Positions 41,901-56,900 of a stretch of DNA of 64,000 bases are shown here, in pieces. The notes under the pieces were generated by a model. It had not been told where the DNA came from. It did no database searches and saw only the letters and a list, made by a program, of their open reading frames with translations. Each line of letters begins with the position of its first letter. The stretch's first letter is position 1. The position numbers were made by a program, and so were the translations under genes. The DNA is from Trichobilharzia regenti (lineage: Eukaryota > Platyhelminthes > Trematoda > Strigeidida > Schistosomatidae), in NCBI GenBank assembly GCA_944472135.2, contig OX235270.1:76083168-76147167 (forward strand). Direction: 5' to 3'.

Positions 41901-44900
41901 TCAGAACGCTGCACCAACCACTTTACTCCCTATCTCTAACCTAGGAGCCAGTATAGTCCAGTCCCGTAGCATCATCTTACATTTGACAGCAGGAGCTAAT
42001 CGCATGCCAAACATCGTAAGGTTGTTCCTCAAGGTGTTCAGAGGACTCTTCATTTTGTTAGCGTCTTCACCTAAAAGGACAAAAGATTAATCGTACTTCA
42101 AGTCAACAAGACCGGAAAGAGGTCAATTCCTGAGTCGCTTAAGTCAGCTAGGGTCAATTCCATTACTACAACTGTGATTAAATTGTACAAAATTGGAAAT
42201 AGTAGTCATCCTTGACTGACAGCAGTGGTAGTCATCATTTGGGATGGCAAATCTCCATAGGCTCTTGCACCATTGCATGAGTTCCAGTAGAGTGCCTTTA
42301 TTGGCATGGCCAAACATTGCCACAGCACCTCGCCGTCACCAAAGTCGAATACCACCTTCAGGCCAAAAATTATAGCAACTCTTGGACGCTGGTTAGCACG
42401 CCTCTGTTTTAGAATCTGTCGAAGGGTGGAGGTATGATCTATAGCCCTTTTTCTGGTCTGAAGCCTGTCTGGTTTTCTTGACTTTGTTTCTCTTGAGCAC
42501 CACTTAGTCTGTACATGGTTATTGAACCTACAGTTCTAAATGCCATGTTATTCAAGCTTATCCCTCTATGATAATCGCAGGAAGACTTGTGCTCCTTCGT
42601 ACAAACTGGGATAATAAACGATTTACACGGGTCTAGTGGAACTAATTCTGACTCCCAAACATTGACTAATACCTTAGTCAACCCAGACACTAGTTCGTCA
42701 CTATCGTCCTTAAACACCTATGGAGACCTACGAGACTTTTCCTCTTCGCCTCGTTTCAAATTAGAGACAGACTTTGTAACCTCAGTTACGGGTGGCGGAC
42801 CGGTGTCTATATCCCATTCAAGAAGGTTCTGGAAAAGCTGAACGTGGCTTTAGGCCAGTGAAATTGTTTCTCAGAATGTCCCCTACAATTTCGCTTTTCC
42901 TGAGAGCTAACTAGGGTGTCTTTTTTCTCAGAGATTGTCTTACTTCTCACTTAACTTTTGCAGCCTGTTTCCCTGATAAACATAAGTATTTGTCTGATGT
43001 TGCCCATTGCCGATACCTTTTCCATTTTTTTTAGCTTTTGTTACCCACCACTACTCACAGTATTTGTGAAAGCTTTTTGTCAGTTAGTGTTTGAGAAGCT
43101 TTCTCTCTTCTTGTTTGAAGCCTACTGGAATCACTCTTCTTGGGTCAATCAGTTCGGATGAAGTAGCAGAAACCCACTGGCATATACCAACCTTTAGCCA
43201 TAGGTTACAACAGACTTTACCACTGTTTCTACAGTTGATCGGATTTTATGTCAGATTTCTTCAGTTGGAGTCTTGCTATTACTCTCAGACATGCGTGTAG
43301 CTGTTTCTTCTATGAAGAGGCATTTAGTGTTCTGATCAAGTTGGGAGGAGGGTATTGGCTTCATAGCTGTCTGTTTCCCGTCCAATCGTTGGCATATAAG
43401 TACATAAACAGGGGTGTTACCGCGTTCAGAGTGCGGTGATCGTTTGCTATGGACCATCTCCATCGCTAGTTTATCGCTAAGTGTTTTATTTGAGTACGCT
43501 GTTGATTCGATGATGGAGGTCACCAGGTTAGAGAGTATCCCTCTATGTGCTTACGAGGAACAAATGATTATCCTAACAGAACTGTAAAAGATGACCACCG
43601 TTGTTGGTTCGCCGGCATGGAACTCCGCCGCAAATATACTTTCCTGAATGAAACAGTTTCCCTACTTAGGCATTAAAGTCATCTGCTAGAGTCACTATAT
43701 CTGAGCGCTTTGCTTTTCGCAGCGAACTAGACAGCTAAAATAAAACTCGTTTAGTTTTTCCAAGCTGCAGTCCGTTTTAGGCCCATGCGTGGATTATGAA
43801 AAGATACCGAGGGCATCGCAATGGTTCCTTCTAACGGGTCTTTTCAGTCCGAAATCACACATGCGTCTATGCATTGGGATTCACCCAAGTAGGCATTTTT
43901 CCATCCTACTATTCAATGCTATCCCTACACCTGCAAGTCCTCACGGAATATTCAAAAAATCTCCTGACTCTCGTAAGTGAATTTTTGAGATTTACCCTAT
44001 TGGCCAGATGGGGTTAAACGAATAACCAGACTTGAGTCTTGTGTGCGTGTCCCTGAAACACAACATACATTCATGGCTCTAGATGCTTGTGTTCTGGCTG
44101 GTGAAGCCTGTTGTCCGATTTGACAAAAGGCCCCAACTTCAAATGCTACAATATGAAGTCTACAGCGTGGGTTTAAAAGATTACCTAGATTAGCTAGAAG
44201 GCTTGAAGTTTCTGTAACAGTGTTTATTTTTACAGGATGGGGTTGCTGGCCTCATGCCTAACCTTCTCTCTTTAGCAGCTTTTTATTACTGGCTTAGTGA
44301 GGTAAAGGAGTGCGTCGGTCAGGGATCGAACCCCGGACCATGTGCATGGTCGGCGAGCGTCCTAACCGCTACGCCACCGACGCACATGCGTTTTTTTAAT
44401 AATTCAAAACTCTCATTTACAATATCTTAAGAATACTTTCATTGGACACTAATTAGTAACTAGTGTAATGTTTCTAGTCCTTCAAAGTCACAGACACGCC
44501 TCGCTGACGACTACCAACAACATGAAACCTAAGTCCAAGGCTTCCTACCGATTGCCTCCAACCATCTAACATCTTGAGAATACTTACATGAATGCAGGTT
44601 CATCTAAAGGTTCAGGGAATTGTGTTGAGTGGTTCATTTTCTGCATAAGTTATCCCTTTATAGGTGTGTTAAGTTTGATGGGTCTTATGTAATAATGCTC
44701 TATGTAGTATTGTAATTTCACATTTCTTTTCACCAATTGTGTTCTATCTTTTCCTTTCTTTTTCTCCTTTTTAGACATTTGGATAATCATCAATTGTGGG
44801 ATCCATGTGACTTTCCTCTACTTATTTTTCAATATTTCTTAGACTCACTTAAGGTAAGAAAAATGTTAGATAGAGAAAAAAAGGAAAAGAACACCTGTTT

Positions 44901-47900
44901 CTTGTTGGTAGTAATCCAACCTCATATTGATTTTTACACATGTTTTTTTCCTTTCTACCCTCTCCCTCCCTGTCTAACAATTAGTAGCATTATACTTTGT
45001 TTATTCAAACGGCAACAAGAAGATGTTACTCTGTTTGTCTCTCAGTTTGTGAATATTCCAATTGCTTATTTTGTCGCACCTCTCGGAACCGCTTTCGACG
45101 TCAGTTTGGGTGTTGTTTTCAGTTCTACTGCATAAACAGGCGGCTATTTAGTGAAGTAGTCCTAAAGGTGGTAACGCTTAGAGTGAAGACACAAAAGCTC
45201 TTGCAAAATGCGCGAGAGGATTCACACTAACCCACACTGAATATGGTTAGGAATATAGATTATGGTTTGTCTTAAACTTCAAAGTATTTACTAACAATCA
45301 GTCTTTGGTTTTCTTATTCATTTTCTCATCTAAATCTTCGTCTGTTTATAGAAATTATTCGGGCAGCTTGTTCAGCTGGCGACACAACCTCCTTCTTGTT
45401 CTCCTTCTTCTTTACATCAAGTTTAAGGAAAGACGAACCAACGTAGTGATTTTAATTATGAGTCTGTAGCGTTTGAAGAAATTTCTCAGGTTCCTGAAAG
45501 TGATATTGGACAATCTTGGACTAAATACCTCAAAATATTCCTCAGATACTTCTATGCTTTTCAGTTCTGTCGTATAGCTTTTTATCGTGATAGGTCTTTA
45601 AATTTAGACAACACAGCCATCACATCTTCATTCAATCTTTAAATTCTATGCAGATTTGTGCTAAGTGCGAATTCATTGAATATGACTTTCTTATGAAGTG
45701 TACGTTTAAGGACATGAGCTAACTGAGAGACAACTTGTGTTTTTCAGCCAATGGCTTTCGAGTTTAAGTCCTAATGCACCTACTACAGTTCGGGTAGTAT
45801 CATCAGCCCTCCACTCAATAAATGTGGCTCATAGCGTGATACACAAAAAAATCTATAAGACGTAAGGCCATTCTAAAAACAAGTATTATGGATTATTTAG
45901 TTGGTTCAACTTAGCCATTGTGTACTAGTTTGTGTTCCAAGTGTGTGTGTGAACCCTCTAACTGCTCTCATATGGCCACGCGTCCAGACACCCCACGTAT
46001 GTTCTATATGTGCACCTTGGGATACTCTTATGAAAATGAATGTGAGTGAATGCGAGCGTTCGACTTCTACCTCCGGACAAGTGGATATGGATGATTCATC
46101 TTGAGAGGTTAGGAAGCGGTGATTCAAAACCTATAGTGCACATAAGCTCCAGGATTCGTAGGAAACGATCGCGGGCAGTCATTCAAATGAAGCTCCTGAC
46201 ATTTCTCCTCTGCCTTGTGGATCAGATTTTAAATTGAAGGTCTCGGTCAGCATCCTAGTCCTCACACAAAATATCAAGGGACACATCAAACGCACCTGTA
46301 CGCACTGCAAGTTACTCTACTTACGGTTTCATCAATCATCTTACGTCTACTATTATTGCGTTCCTGTTCTTATTCTCATCTCTTTTTTAATCATCTCTAC
46401 ACTTATAGTGCTTTTGAGTCGCCAATTAATTACTTCCAGAAAGCTGGTCTATAGTTAAATGGGCGGCGCGGTTAATTTCGTATGACGTGTCGTTTCCTAG
46501 CCTGTAAACTACGACACACATTGCAGCCAATTGAACAACAGGCTAGTTTGATTAGAACCCTGGAAGGCCTCATTGTTTATACATGCTTCGTTACCGTTCC
46601 CCGCATAAAAGACACTATATAAGTACTTTGAGTAACTTCTCTGCCTGCCAGCTCAAACAGTACGTTTCATGGTCTCTTATCTTGTGACGCTGTGCTGTCG
46701 GCTTTCATCTTTGCTGCTGTCGGTTGGACACTTAGAACTAGGTCCGAGGTTGCACTACTCGGTTGAATACCATTCACATCTGTTTATGCGCAAGATTTAA
46801 CTAAAGTAAGAACCCATTGGTCATAAATGTGAAGCCTATTCTTCTCCACTTATGCACAGACTGATCGCAGTCTGAATAAAACTTCAACATAGACTGAGTG
46901 AGTTTTTCATGTAGGCGCGTTCGACAGATATCGCGGTACTAGATAAGTATTTGAATGCTCAGAAAAAGTCGTTTAGATGGTCACTGTGGAGTGAATGGTT
47001 GCAGGTCGGAAAATGGGGCCGTCTTCTGTGGCTTCGCTCAAGTCTAAAAACCTATTTCTCTCTAGCACCATTGTCGTGTTGTTACCCAGCTTTCTCCTGC
47101 AACTGTTGCCTCAGCTCAAATAGTTCCCATAGACGAACCGCGTGGCCACAAAAGAACCACCATTCCTTCTGAAGAAACTGTGCGTTTTGATTCTTGCCAA
47201 GTTTAACCTGTGATTTGGTAGTGATGGTGAATCTCCTTAGCAGGTAGATGTAAGTACCTTCTGCCTCAGCCAAATATCAAATCGTACTAGTTTCAAGTCT
47301 ATCTAGCAATACTTCGAAAAGAATAGACGAGCATTGCTTGCACTTATAAAACTCCATAAGTTAAAGTTTGCTGTATCCTAAACGAAAATCCCACTGATAA
47401 ATACTGGGTTTATGTAAGATTTTACACATTAAGTGTCACACAGTGCTTACGTTAAGGACCTTTGTGCCTGGCATTCAGAACAAGCGTATGAGATGAAATC
47501 AGCAGTTGCGTTTCGCCAGTAGTCTGAAGCTATTCTACTTCATCTGAGTCATCAGCACCAATATGCTTGGTGTCAGTGTGAGTTTTTAAAAAGGATGGTA
47601 TATAGACTCACCTAAGAAGGCTCCTGAAATTATAGTTAGGGCACTTTAGAAATAGTTTAGGTGTATCACAGAGCCAATATTCATTACTATAGATTACAGT
47701 AGTTCATAACTGATTGACACCGAACCACCTAAATATGTGTAGGTTAGAAAGAAACTCCAAGTTGTGAAGTGCTTCGAGACACCCTGCATCCAGAAAAGTT
47801 ACCTTCGTCTCTTAAAGATATTAGTCTCAGTAGTCAGGGATGTAATTGGAACGTATAGCAAATTAAGGTTATCCCATCAGTATGGAATTAGACCAACATT

Positions 47901-50900
47901 GTTTCTGTCCTTAATAAGGCCTACCTAATGAGTATAACAGTTACCAGATTATGGGGTAGTTATCATTTGCTTCCAAAATAGAAATCTGTCGTGCCCCACA
48001 TTTTTTGTAAAACATGCGATAATTTATTCGTGAAGAGCACCCTAGCGTTTTGTCATCTAAGGAAAACACCTTTGGTAGCTAAGAAATATTCTGCGAATTT
48101 AATCGCATCTGGTAATTGAACTGCATTTTTTATTCTCATCAAATTTTGCTGTAAGTTTTGAAATTATCATTCATTTCCTAGAGCTAAATGTCTAAAGACA
48201 GCAGTTCAAGTTGTCAGACTCTATAATCTCACAAAGGTAGAAAGTAGAAATGTACAGGATTGTGGAATCTGGAATTTTAAGTACTGTGTTAGTCAATCTG
48301 ACCCTTCTGTGATTATCACCGAAAGATGTGTCTCTTTTAAACCAAAACAATGGATGATTACACCAGTCTAAGGGGACTACCTCAGATTGCTAATCATTAA
48401 CGGTTATTTTACCTAATATAGTCAGTAATCCACCCTCTCTTAAACACTCTGGACTTATGCCACCAAGTTCTGTGTCTTGGTCACTTTTAAGTTTAGGGAT
48501 AGCTTTTACAACCCTAGCTGCAGATGGGTGACCGATGTCTGCATCGCATTCACCTAAGAGTTGGATACTGGGCAACTTTAGCGTGTCTCCAGGTGAGTCG
48601 AATCGCCACTCAAAGTGTGTTTTCCGTTGTTCTCACCGTGTTTCCTAATAAGCAATTAAAACACCATCCTCTTTACAATCCGTTTCCCTCATGCTACCGG
48701 TATTATCAATCTCTGATGATTTGCGTTCTCTTTCACTTTTGTTGCCCATAACTGTTCACAATCTTTGAGAAGTCTCTTAGCGTACATCTGAGTCTTCTAC
48801 TCTCCTTGTCATGTACTGGACCTTGCGTAATCAGTCTTCTTGCTTAAATCAGCTCAGATGAACTACACTGGCGTCTGTCAACCTTTGGTTTCAGATCACC
48901 AATAGTTTTTATCACGATTTCTGTAGCTGACTGAGCATGATGCCAGGTTTCCTAAGGATAGGTATTGCTGTCAACCTCATGTGTACGTTTAGTTATTTCT
49001 TCTCTAAATGAAGGCTCTGCATTCTCATCCGGAAGTTGGTACGAAGCGGTTTTGTAGCTGTCCGTTTCACATGCGCACAAGAACTATTACCTGGTCGGAG
49101 TCTACACAGGTGTTTCTTAAGGAGCGACAGTTTTCCACGTGACGTATTTGTGACTATGTGTATACAAAAACTAGTTCGTATATGGTTACAAAGTGATTTC
49201 AGGTTAACTAGGACTGGTATTTTTTTAGTGTGAAATGTTTTACTTCCGCTTTCTATCCACAAAGTTTCCCAGCTGTCAAATATTCCTTAACACACCTGTA
49301 TTTCATGATCATTAGTCTAGTGAAATGTGAAAATGTGAACATATTCATTCGATTGATGTTAATTCTTAGGTATCAGTCAGTGGATAATAATATTTAGTAT
49401 CTAGATTGTAGATCAGCTAGCATCACTGATATTTATTAGTATTCAGGAAGTACAATAACATTTTAAGGTGACAGTAATAATAATAATGATAAAGCTTAAA
49501 GTATTCACTTAAACATTTTCGGCAGTATAATTGTCTAGCACTGTTCAAAACTGATTAGTTTAATTGTATACTGTGGTCAATAGTCTCACTGATATATCAT
49601 TGCAGATATTGTTGTGAACTTACATCGATTGGGTAGTTATCGATAATCAAGCAGCGTTTTACCTTTAGGGATTTTCACCACCACAATTCGAACAAATGAA
49701 TATCAAGCTGTCAGATGAGCATAATACCATTTAGTCAATGGGTTAACAACCATCAGTCTATCAGTTTTGATGTGAAATGTAGTTCACTTTGCACTTTCTC
49801 ATAAGTAAGCAGAGGTTATAAGTGAATTAGTAAGGTAGTTGTTTTCCCAAATGTTACAAATTAGTAATCAATAAATATGTAATTTGATAACCAATGACAG
49901 CTCATATTACAGTCAACTTTCTAATGTGTTATATCCATAAACCATAGCCTCAAAATTACCCAACGGGCATGGTTGCTTCGTAAAAAGGCCGGTTCAATAC
50001 TGTGTATAATTTATTTATTTTTTTAAATTTTTGATTATAGCTTCATTCCACACCATAGTTTTGATACAAGTATGAAATTTTCAGCATGTGATATCGGTAG
50101 CCCAAATTTTGCAGGCCGACCATTGATATCGGATGTGCGTCGGCAGAGGATCGTACCGTGTGCATGGTTGGCGAGAGTCCTGACCGCCGTGCCACCGACG
50201 CACTCTTAAAATGTTATCTTCATTTATGCATTCAATGGTGAAACATATATTTAGCGTTTCCTTTCTAGACCACTCTTTCTTAATATGAAAAGTAGAGGTA
50301 CTTAGTATCAACGTTTCATATTTGCCTGTATATGTTGTTTCGAACTTGTTTTGTAACAACAGAAGGCAAGACACGGAAGCCAAGGTATTTTTTTTCAAGT
50401 GATCAAACAGCTATTTGTATTTGCTTCTTTAACCAATCACTGAGCGTGTGATTTTGGTGCACAGTAAACGACATGAAATAGAATGTTCAAATACATCGTA
50501 TTATTCTGTTGCTAATGCAGTATTGAACTTTGGGAATAGTATTTAGGCGTTAACACCAACAAATACACACTGATTCTTACTGTGAGAATAATATTCCATT
50601 GTGAGCCACTGTCTGTCTGTATCACACCACCACAGGTTTACATCAATAGCTGGAATTTTACCCAATTTTTTTTTCTTGAAGTTTTTCATTTATAATTGAA
50701 TAAACACGAATAACAGTATCTTATACTCATACAACTTTCCTTAATACTGTCCAAGATAGTTTTCCAGTAGATATTTAAAACATTTTTACGCCTTGTATGT
50801 ATGACAAAAATCCTCTTATATACAAAATGCTACAACAAGTGTCTGTCATTCATGTCGTCATTCTCCTACGTTAAATTTTTTTTCTTTTTTTGATTTGCTT

Positions 50901-53900
50901 TTATTCAAGTTATCTCATAATTGATCATATGATTTTATTGATTTAAGAGATTCGGCATTAAATTTCTATCTCTCCTAGTGTCTGCTGGCAGGATCTATTC
51001 GTTGATATCCTATGTACTTAATAATCTCTATTTCATGTGTTAAGCTTAACTTTTAGTGTTATCTGCCAAGGCACAAATGCCAATTCAAGTCGAAATAACA
51101 AAGTGCTTGTCAGGACACACAAGATGTCTTAAGGGAAGTTAGCACAGTGTTGTTTTGATGCGGAATATGCAAGGGTGAATTGACCTAAAAATGTCCGTAA
51201 GAAAGTAGCCGTCTACCCCTCCCCCTCCCCCCCCCGACTTACTCCTAATTCCTATGTAACTGACCGTATTATCAATTGTAGAAATATTCTTTTGTGCATA
51301 ATAAATCCTTAGGTAGTCATTATTTCAGGCCATAGGGATATTAATAGACTGGATTAATTGTTTTCTATTTTAGCCCTGTCATTATGTCTTCTGTTGAAAT
51401 AAGAAGTTGTGTGTGCAAATGTAACACGTTCACCGTTCTCCTTAGTTACAAATACTAAACTGACTGATAATATCTGCATTCAGGTAGCAGTCTCTCCTTC
51501 TCTCTCTGGTTATTATAAGGATCATTATTTGGCCAAATGTAGGATGATGTTACAGGACTGGACTACATAAACTACTTCTAACTTAAAGATAGGGAGTGAA
51601 GTGGTAGAGCACGTTGACCGTTCCACTTATTTGGGAAGTACCATCAGCCCCAACGGGTTGATCTCTGACGAAATCTCAGCACGAATACAGAGGGTTAGTT
51701 TCCCATATGCCAGTTTACGCCATCTCTGGCGTAGACGTGATATCCGACTATGGACCAAAAGGCGGGTGTACTGCTCAGAAGTCCGCTGGCCATTGAGAGT
51801 GGAAGACATGAAAAGACTAGCTGTCTTTGATCATAGATGCCTGCGTTCTATCTCCCGTGTGAGATGGTATACTAAGGTGAGCTATATTGAGGTTAGGCGT
51901 CGATTGCTAGTTAAGGGAGGGGAAATCAGTCGACGAGGCTGTGAAATTACATCGACTGAGATGGTTAGGACATGTGTTACGAATGAATGCCTAGTCATCG
52001 CCTTCCTCGACGGGTAATGCTAGCTGACATAGGGTCAGGCTGGAAAAGAGCTAATGGCGGTCAAACGAAAACATGGCACCAGTCAATGAAATCCGCAACA
52101 GTTAGGTTAAGCCAGCCACGAAGGAATGTGTAGATTTCCTGACCAGTTGGGGTCCTCGGGACGGTAAAAACCGATGGCTGGAAATAATTGGTAATATGGC
52201 TCAAAATCGTTCTCAATTTCTGGCGGAGATTCATTCACTTTATGTGATTTGTAATAGCCAATAAAATCTATTGTTCGTCGATATTACTATTCTTTTTGCC
52301 TCATGTCTCTGTTTAATGTCTCTACTTCGCATTTCTTTTTACTTTCTTCTCTTGCTTTGTGTGCTGCATGGAGGGATTGTAGCGACTTGAACTGGCGCAT
52401 ATCGGTGCAAAGTTCTATGTCGAAAACACAGAATTTTAAATTGTTTTACAACTTCCTATTTGACTCATAAAAAGGTCTCATCAGCCTGAATCTGAATTCC
52501 ACTATTGTATATCTGATTACTCTCTTCTCATCGGATAAATGTTATTCTTCAACAGAGATAAGAAATACCGAAACTGAAGTTTGTGTGATCGTGTGTAGCT
52601 GTCAACTTAAAAACGAAACGAGGATTAAAACTGCGCGGCTGAAAAATAGGATTGTGTCAACTACAAAAATACATCAATCAAAGTTGAAAGGCATCAAACT
52701 TTTACCTTGTAGGACGATGCCCATCAAGTGCTAGCTTACATTGTAACGGCTTCCTGTCAACTACCAAGACAGTTTGCGTTTATCGCGTTTATAATTTTAT
52801 TATTTTTATTATTGTTCCTTTGGGTTCTTAGTGGAACATAGGGCTTCAACTGCACGTCTCCACTTGCTTCTGTCTTTTGCTGTACTTTCCACCTCCATCC
52901 ATGTTAGTCCATATTGTTTCAACTCCACACGATCTCCTCCATGTCTATCTGTCTGTCTGTCTGTTTTCGACATAGAACTTTGCACAAATGTGCGGAAGTT
53001 CAAGTCGCCACATTCCGTGTAGCACGCGAAGCAAGAGAAGAAAGTACAAGAAAAGCATAATAGAAACAGTGAGCAGAGGTGTGAGACAAAGGAGTAATAA
53101 AGAAATACAAAACAGTTTCATTGGAGATCATAAGTCACAGGGAGTGGATGCATCTGCGCCACTGAGAACGATTTTGAGCCATGTCACCAATTGTTTCCAA
53201 CCATAGATTTTTACCGTCCCGAGGACCCCAGCCTGGAAGTCTACACCTTCCTACGTGGCTTAGACCAACTGTTGTGGATTTCATTGACTGATGCCAAGTT
53301 TTTGTTTGACCGCCGCTAGCTTTTTTCCAGCCTGACCCTATATCCGCTAACATTGCTCGTCGAGGGAGGCGATGGCTTGGCATACGTAACACATGTCCTA
53401 ACCATCTCAGTCTTTGTAGCTTCACGACTTCGTCGATTGATTTCCCCTGTTTACCTAGAACTCTACGCCTAACCTCCATGTTGCTCACCTTATTATGCCA
53501 CTTTACACGGGAAATAGAACGCAGGCACCTATGATCAAAGACAGCTAGTCTTTTCATGTCTTCCACTCTCAGTGGCCAGGTCTCACAACCATAAAGGAGG
53601 ACGGAGCGGACTGATGAGCAGTACACCCGCCCTTTGGTCGATAGTCGAACATCTCGTCTACGCCAGAGTCGGCGTAAACTAACAAATGCGAAACGAGCCC
53701 CTTGTATTCGTGCTGAGATTTCGTCAGAGATCAGCCCGTTGGGGCTGATGGTACTTCCCAAATAAGTGAAGCGGTCAACGTGCTCTACCACTTCACTTCC
53801 TATTTTTAAACTAGGCGTCGATGTAGTCCAGTCCTGTAACATCATCTTGCATTTGGCGGGAGCGAATCGCATGCCAAACATTCGTAGATTGCGGCTCAAG

Positions 53901-56900
53901 GTGTTTAGAAGACTCTGCATTTCGTCAGCGTCTTCGCCTAGAAGGACTATATCGTCTGCATATTCCAAGTCAACGAGATTATTCCCCGGTAGCAAGTCAA
54001 TCCCTGAGTCGCTGAAGTCACCTAGGGTTAAGTCCATTAACACATCTATGATGAAGTTGAATAGAAAAGGAGATAATGGGCATCCTTGACGGACACCACT
54101 GGTCGTCATCAGTTCAGATGACAGCTCGCCGTAAGCCCTCACCTGGCTGTATGAGTACGAATAGAGTGCCTTAATCAGTGCAATATATTTTCTTGGAATT
54201 CCCTTTACAGCCAAGCATCTCCAGAGAACTTCCCGATCGACAGAGTCGAATGCTGCCTTTAGGTCAAGAAATATAATGACTGTTGGACGCCGGTAGGAAT
54301 GCCTATGTTCTAGAATCTGTCGGAGGGTGAAGATATGATCAATACACCCTCTTCCTGGTCTAAAGCCTGCCTGGCTCTCTCGTGTTTGTGCTTCCCGAGC
54401 ACCACTCAGTCTACGCATGATTATTGAGCCTAAGACTTTAGATACTATATTAGTCAAGCTAATCCCTCTGTGATTATCACAGGAAGACTTGTCTCCCTTC
54501 TTGTATATGGGGATAATCAGTGACTTACACCAACCCGATGGGACTTCTTCTGATTCCCAGACGCTGCCTAGTACCTCAGTTAATCCGGACAGTAAGCTGT
54601 CTCCACCGTACTTAAATACCTCTGGAGTCATTCCATCAGGTCCCGCTGCTTTGCCTAGTTTCAGATTGGTGACAGCTTTAGTAACCTCAGTTAGTGACGG
54701 AGGACCTGTGTCTATATCCCATTCAGGGAGGTGTTGGATGCTCGGAAGGTTGAGCGTGGCTGTGGGCAAATTAAACTGCTCCTCATAATGCTCTTTCCAA
54801 CGATCCAGTCGTCTATCCTGGAGCTAATTATAGTGCCATTTTTTTCCGAGATTGTCTCACTAATGATTTGTCTTCTCCCACCCGTTTCCCTGATGAGTCC
54901 AAAGAGTTGCCTGGTGTTGCCTATCCTCAAGCTTTCTCCATCTCTTTGGCTTTTGTCGCCCACCACTGTTCACGGTCCTTGCGGAGACTTTTCGTAAGTT
55001 TCCTCTTGTGCAGCTTTCGCTCCTCATTGAATTCGGAGCTCGCCGGAATAAGTCTTCTAGCATCTATCAGTTCGGATGAGGCGGTGGAGATCCAGTGGTT
55101 TTTACTCACCTTTGGGTTTACCTTATTCACAGCTTTTACAGCTGTATCTATGGCTGCCTGGATATTTTTCCAAGCTTCTTCAGGGTGAGCACAGCTGTCG
55201 AACACAGATATGTGTTTAGCTAGTTCTTCCTGAAATACGGATTTAGTTTCCTGATCGAGCTGGGGACGTGATGGTTTTACCGCCAGCTGTTTCCTACGTC
55301 CGTTCAGTCGTAAGCACACCCGAGCGCGGACCAGTGCATGGTCGGTATCTACGCACGTGTTCCAGAAGGAGCGACAATCTCCTACCGACCCACGCCAACG
55401 ATAGCTTATTGCTATGTGGTCTATTTGTGTCCAGCGTTGGTTTGATGAAGGGGGTCTCCAAGTCAAACAGTGTCTCTCCTTGTGTTTAAAGTTAGTGCTT
55501 ACAAGAAACAAATGATTATCAGAGCAGAACTGTAGGAGACGGTCACCGTTGTCGGTTCGCTGGCACGGAACTCCATAGGTGCCACCGACATCCTTCTCAG
55601 ATTGACACAATTTCCCTACTTGAGCGTTAAAGTCACCAGCTAGAACGACTATGTCTGAGCGTTTAGCCTTTCCACCAAACTAGACAGCTTTTGGTAGAAC
55701 TCATCCTTCGTTTCATCTGAACTGCAGTCAGTGGGGGCGTAGGCGGAGATTACGAAAAGGCATCGGCGAGTAGTGCAGTCCTTCCTCCTTCTTACTGATC
55801 CGTTCAGGCGGACAGCACACATTCGGCTATCTACCGGGATCCAGTCAAGCAATGTCTTTTCTGCCCTAGTACTCAAAGCTATCCCTACGCCAGCTAATCC
55901 TCGTGAACTAGCTGTGGCATCTCCTGACACCCTCAAGGTGAATTTTGCAGATTCAACCTGTTGGCCAGGTGGGGTTAGGTGAATAACCACACTTGGGTCT
56001 TGTATGCGTGTTTCTGAAACACAGCATACATCAATGGCTCGTGATGCCAGGGTCTTGGCTAGTGATGCTTGTTGTCCTATTTGGCAAAGTGTCCTAACAT
56101 TAAGAGCTCCTATATGAAATTGGTGGCGCGGCTTTAAGAGGCTGTCGGTGGTGGTTTTTTGGCTTCCATCGTTTTTAGTGGACGCAGAGTGGAGAGGAAG
56201 TGGAGAGCTATCAAGTCGAGGAGTTGCATCAGTGGAAGGAAGGCAAGATGATAGAGATGAAGATGAAGACAAAGATGAGTGAGTAATAGAGAGGTTTCGT
56301 GTGCATTTCGGATTGTGAGGGCGATTGTTACTTCCCGGCTGCCCACACCGTGGAAGTTGGTTGCGTGACCGCAGAGCCCAGGGGACAACTGCTTGAGGCC
56401 GGTCACACGCGGCCTGTTTTTGTTCGTTCTTTTTTGTTTGGTGTGTCTCAGTAGCAGATTTATCACTCCCGCCCTGTGACACGGCAGCAGGAAGCGCGGT
56501 CGTTGTTAATCCGGGCCACGGCCGATCCGGCATGAAATTTTGTATTGGACATGATGTTGGATTGGGTAGCTGCTTTTTGTTTAACCGCTATCCAAACAAC
56601 CTGCCTGGCATGGTAGGACCTCAAGAGACATAAGTCTCAGCCAGTATAGCTTGATTAGGTCATTGCGGTGTTCAAGCCCGACCACCACGTCAAGGTAGCA
56701 GCTTTCGGTCGGGTCTCCTCCATGTCACCCTTGGACGTCCCACTCGCCGCTCCCCTTTCGGGTTCTACTTGAGGGCCTGACGCGCGATGTCACCCAGCGA
56801 CCTCCTCAACGAATGTCCAATCCATCTCCACTTTCACCTGTATATTTGTTGGTTGGCGATTGGTTCTTGTTTTGTTTGTTCCTTCCCATAGTTTTTTGTT

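Larger units (their letters stand above)
52946..56714 (-). mobile_element. Full-length RTE-type LINE (family B), 3.77 kb
   Basis: Flanked by an exact 12-bp target duplication (CTCCTCCATGTC at 52934-52945 and 56715-56726) inside a family A LINE, which defines both ends. Minus-strand layout: 5' end ACCCGACCGAAAGCTGCTAC, apurinic-type endonuclease, linker, reverse transcriptase, C-terminal domain, 3' UTR and CAGA-repeat tail. The RT frame is intact but the endonuclease/linker carries three single-base frame changes (near 55670, 54950 and 54800), so it is probably inactive. Confidence 0.95.

Noticed and set aside
44737..45230. Overlapping frames of 132 and 77 codons after EFR3 exon G
   Set aside because: Only the 79-bp exon part has homology; the rest follows a clear GTAAGA donor and is T-rich intron.
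45740..45835. SINE-like stretch with a TTCGAGTTTAAG box
   Set aside because: A weak match to a B box only; no head, tail or target duplication could be defined.
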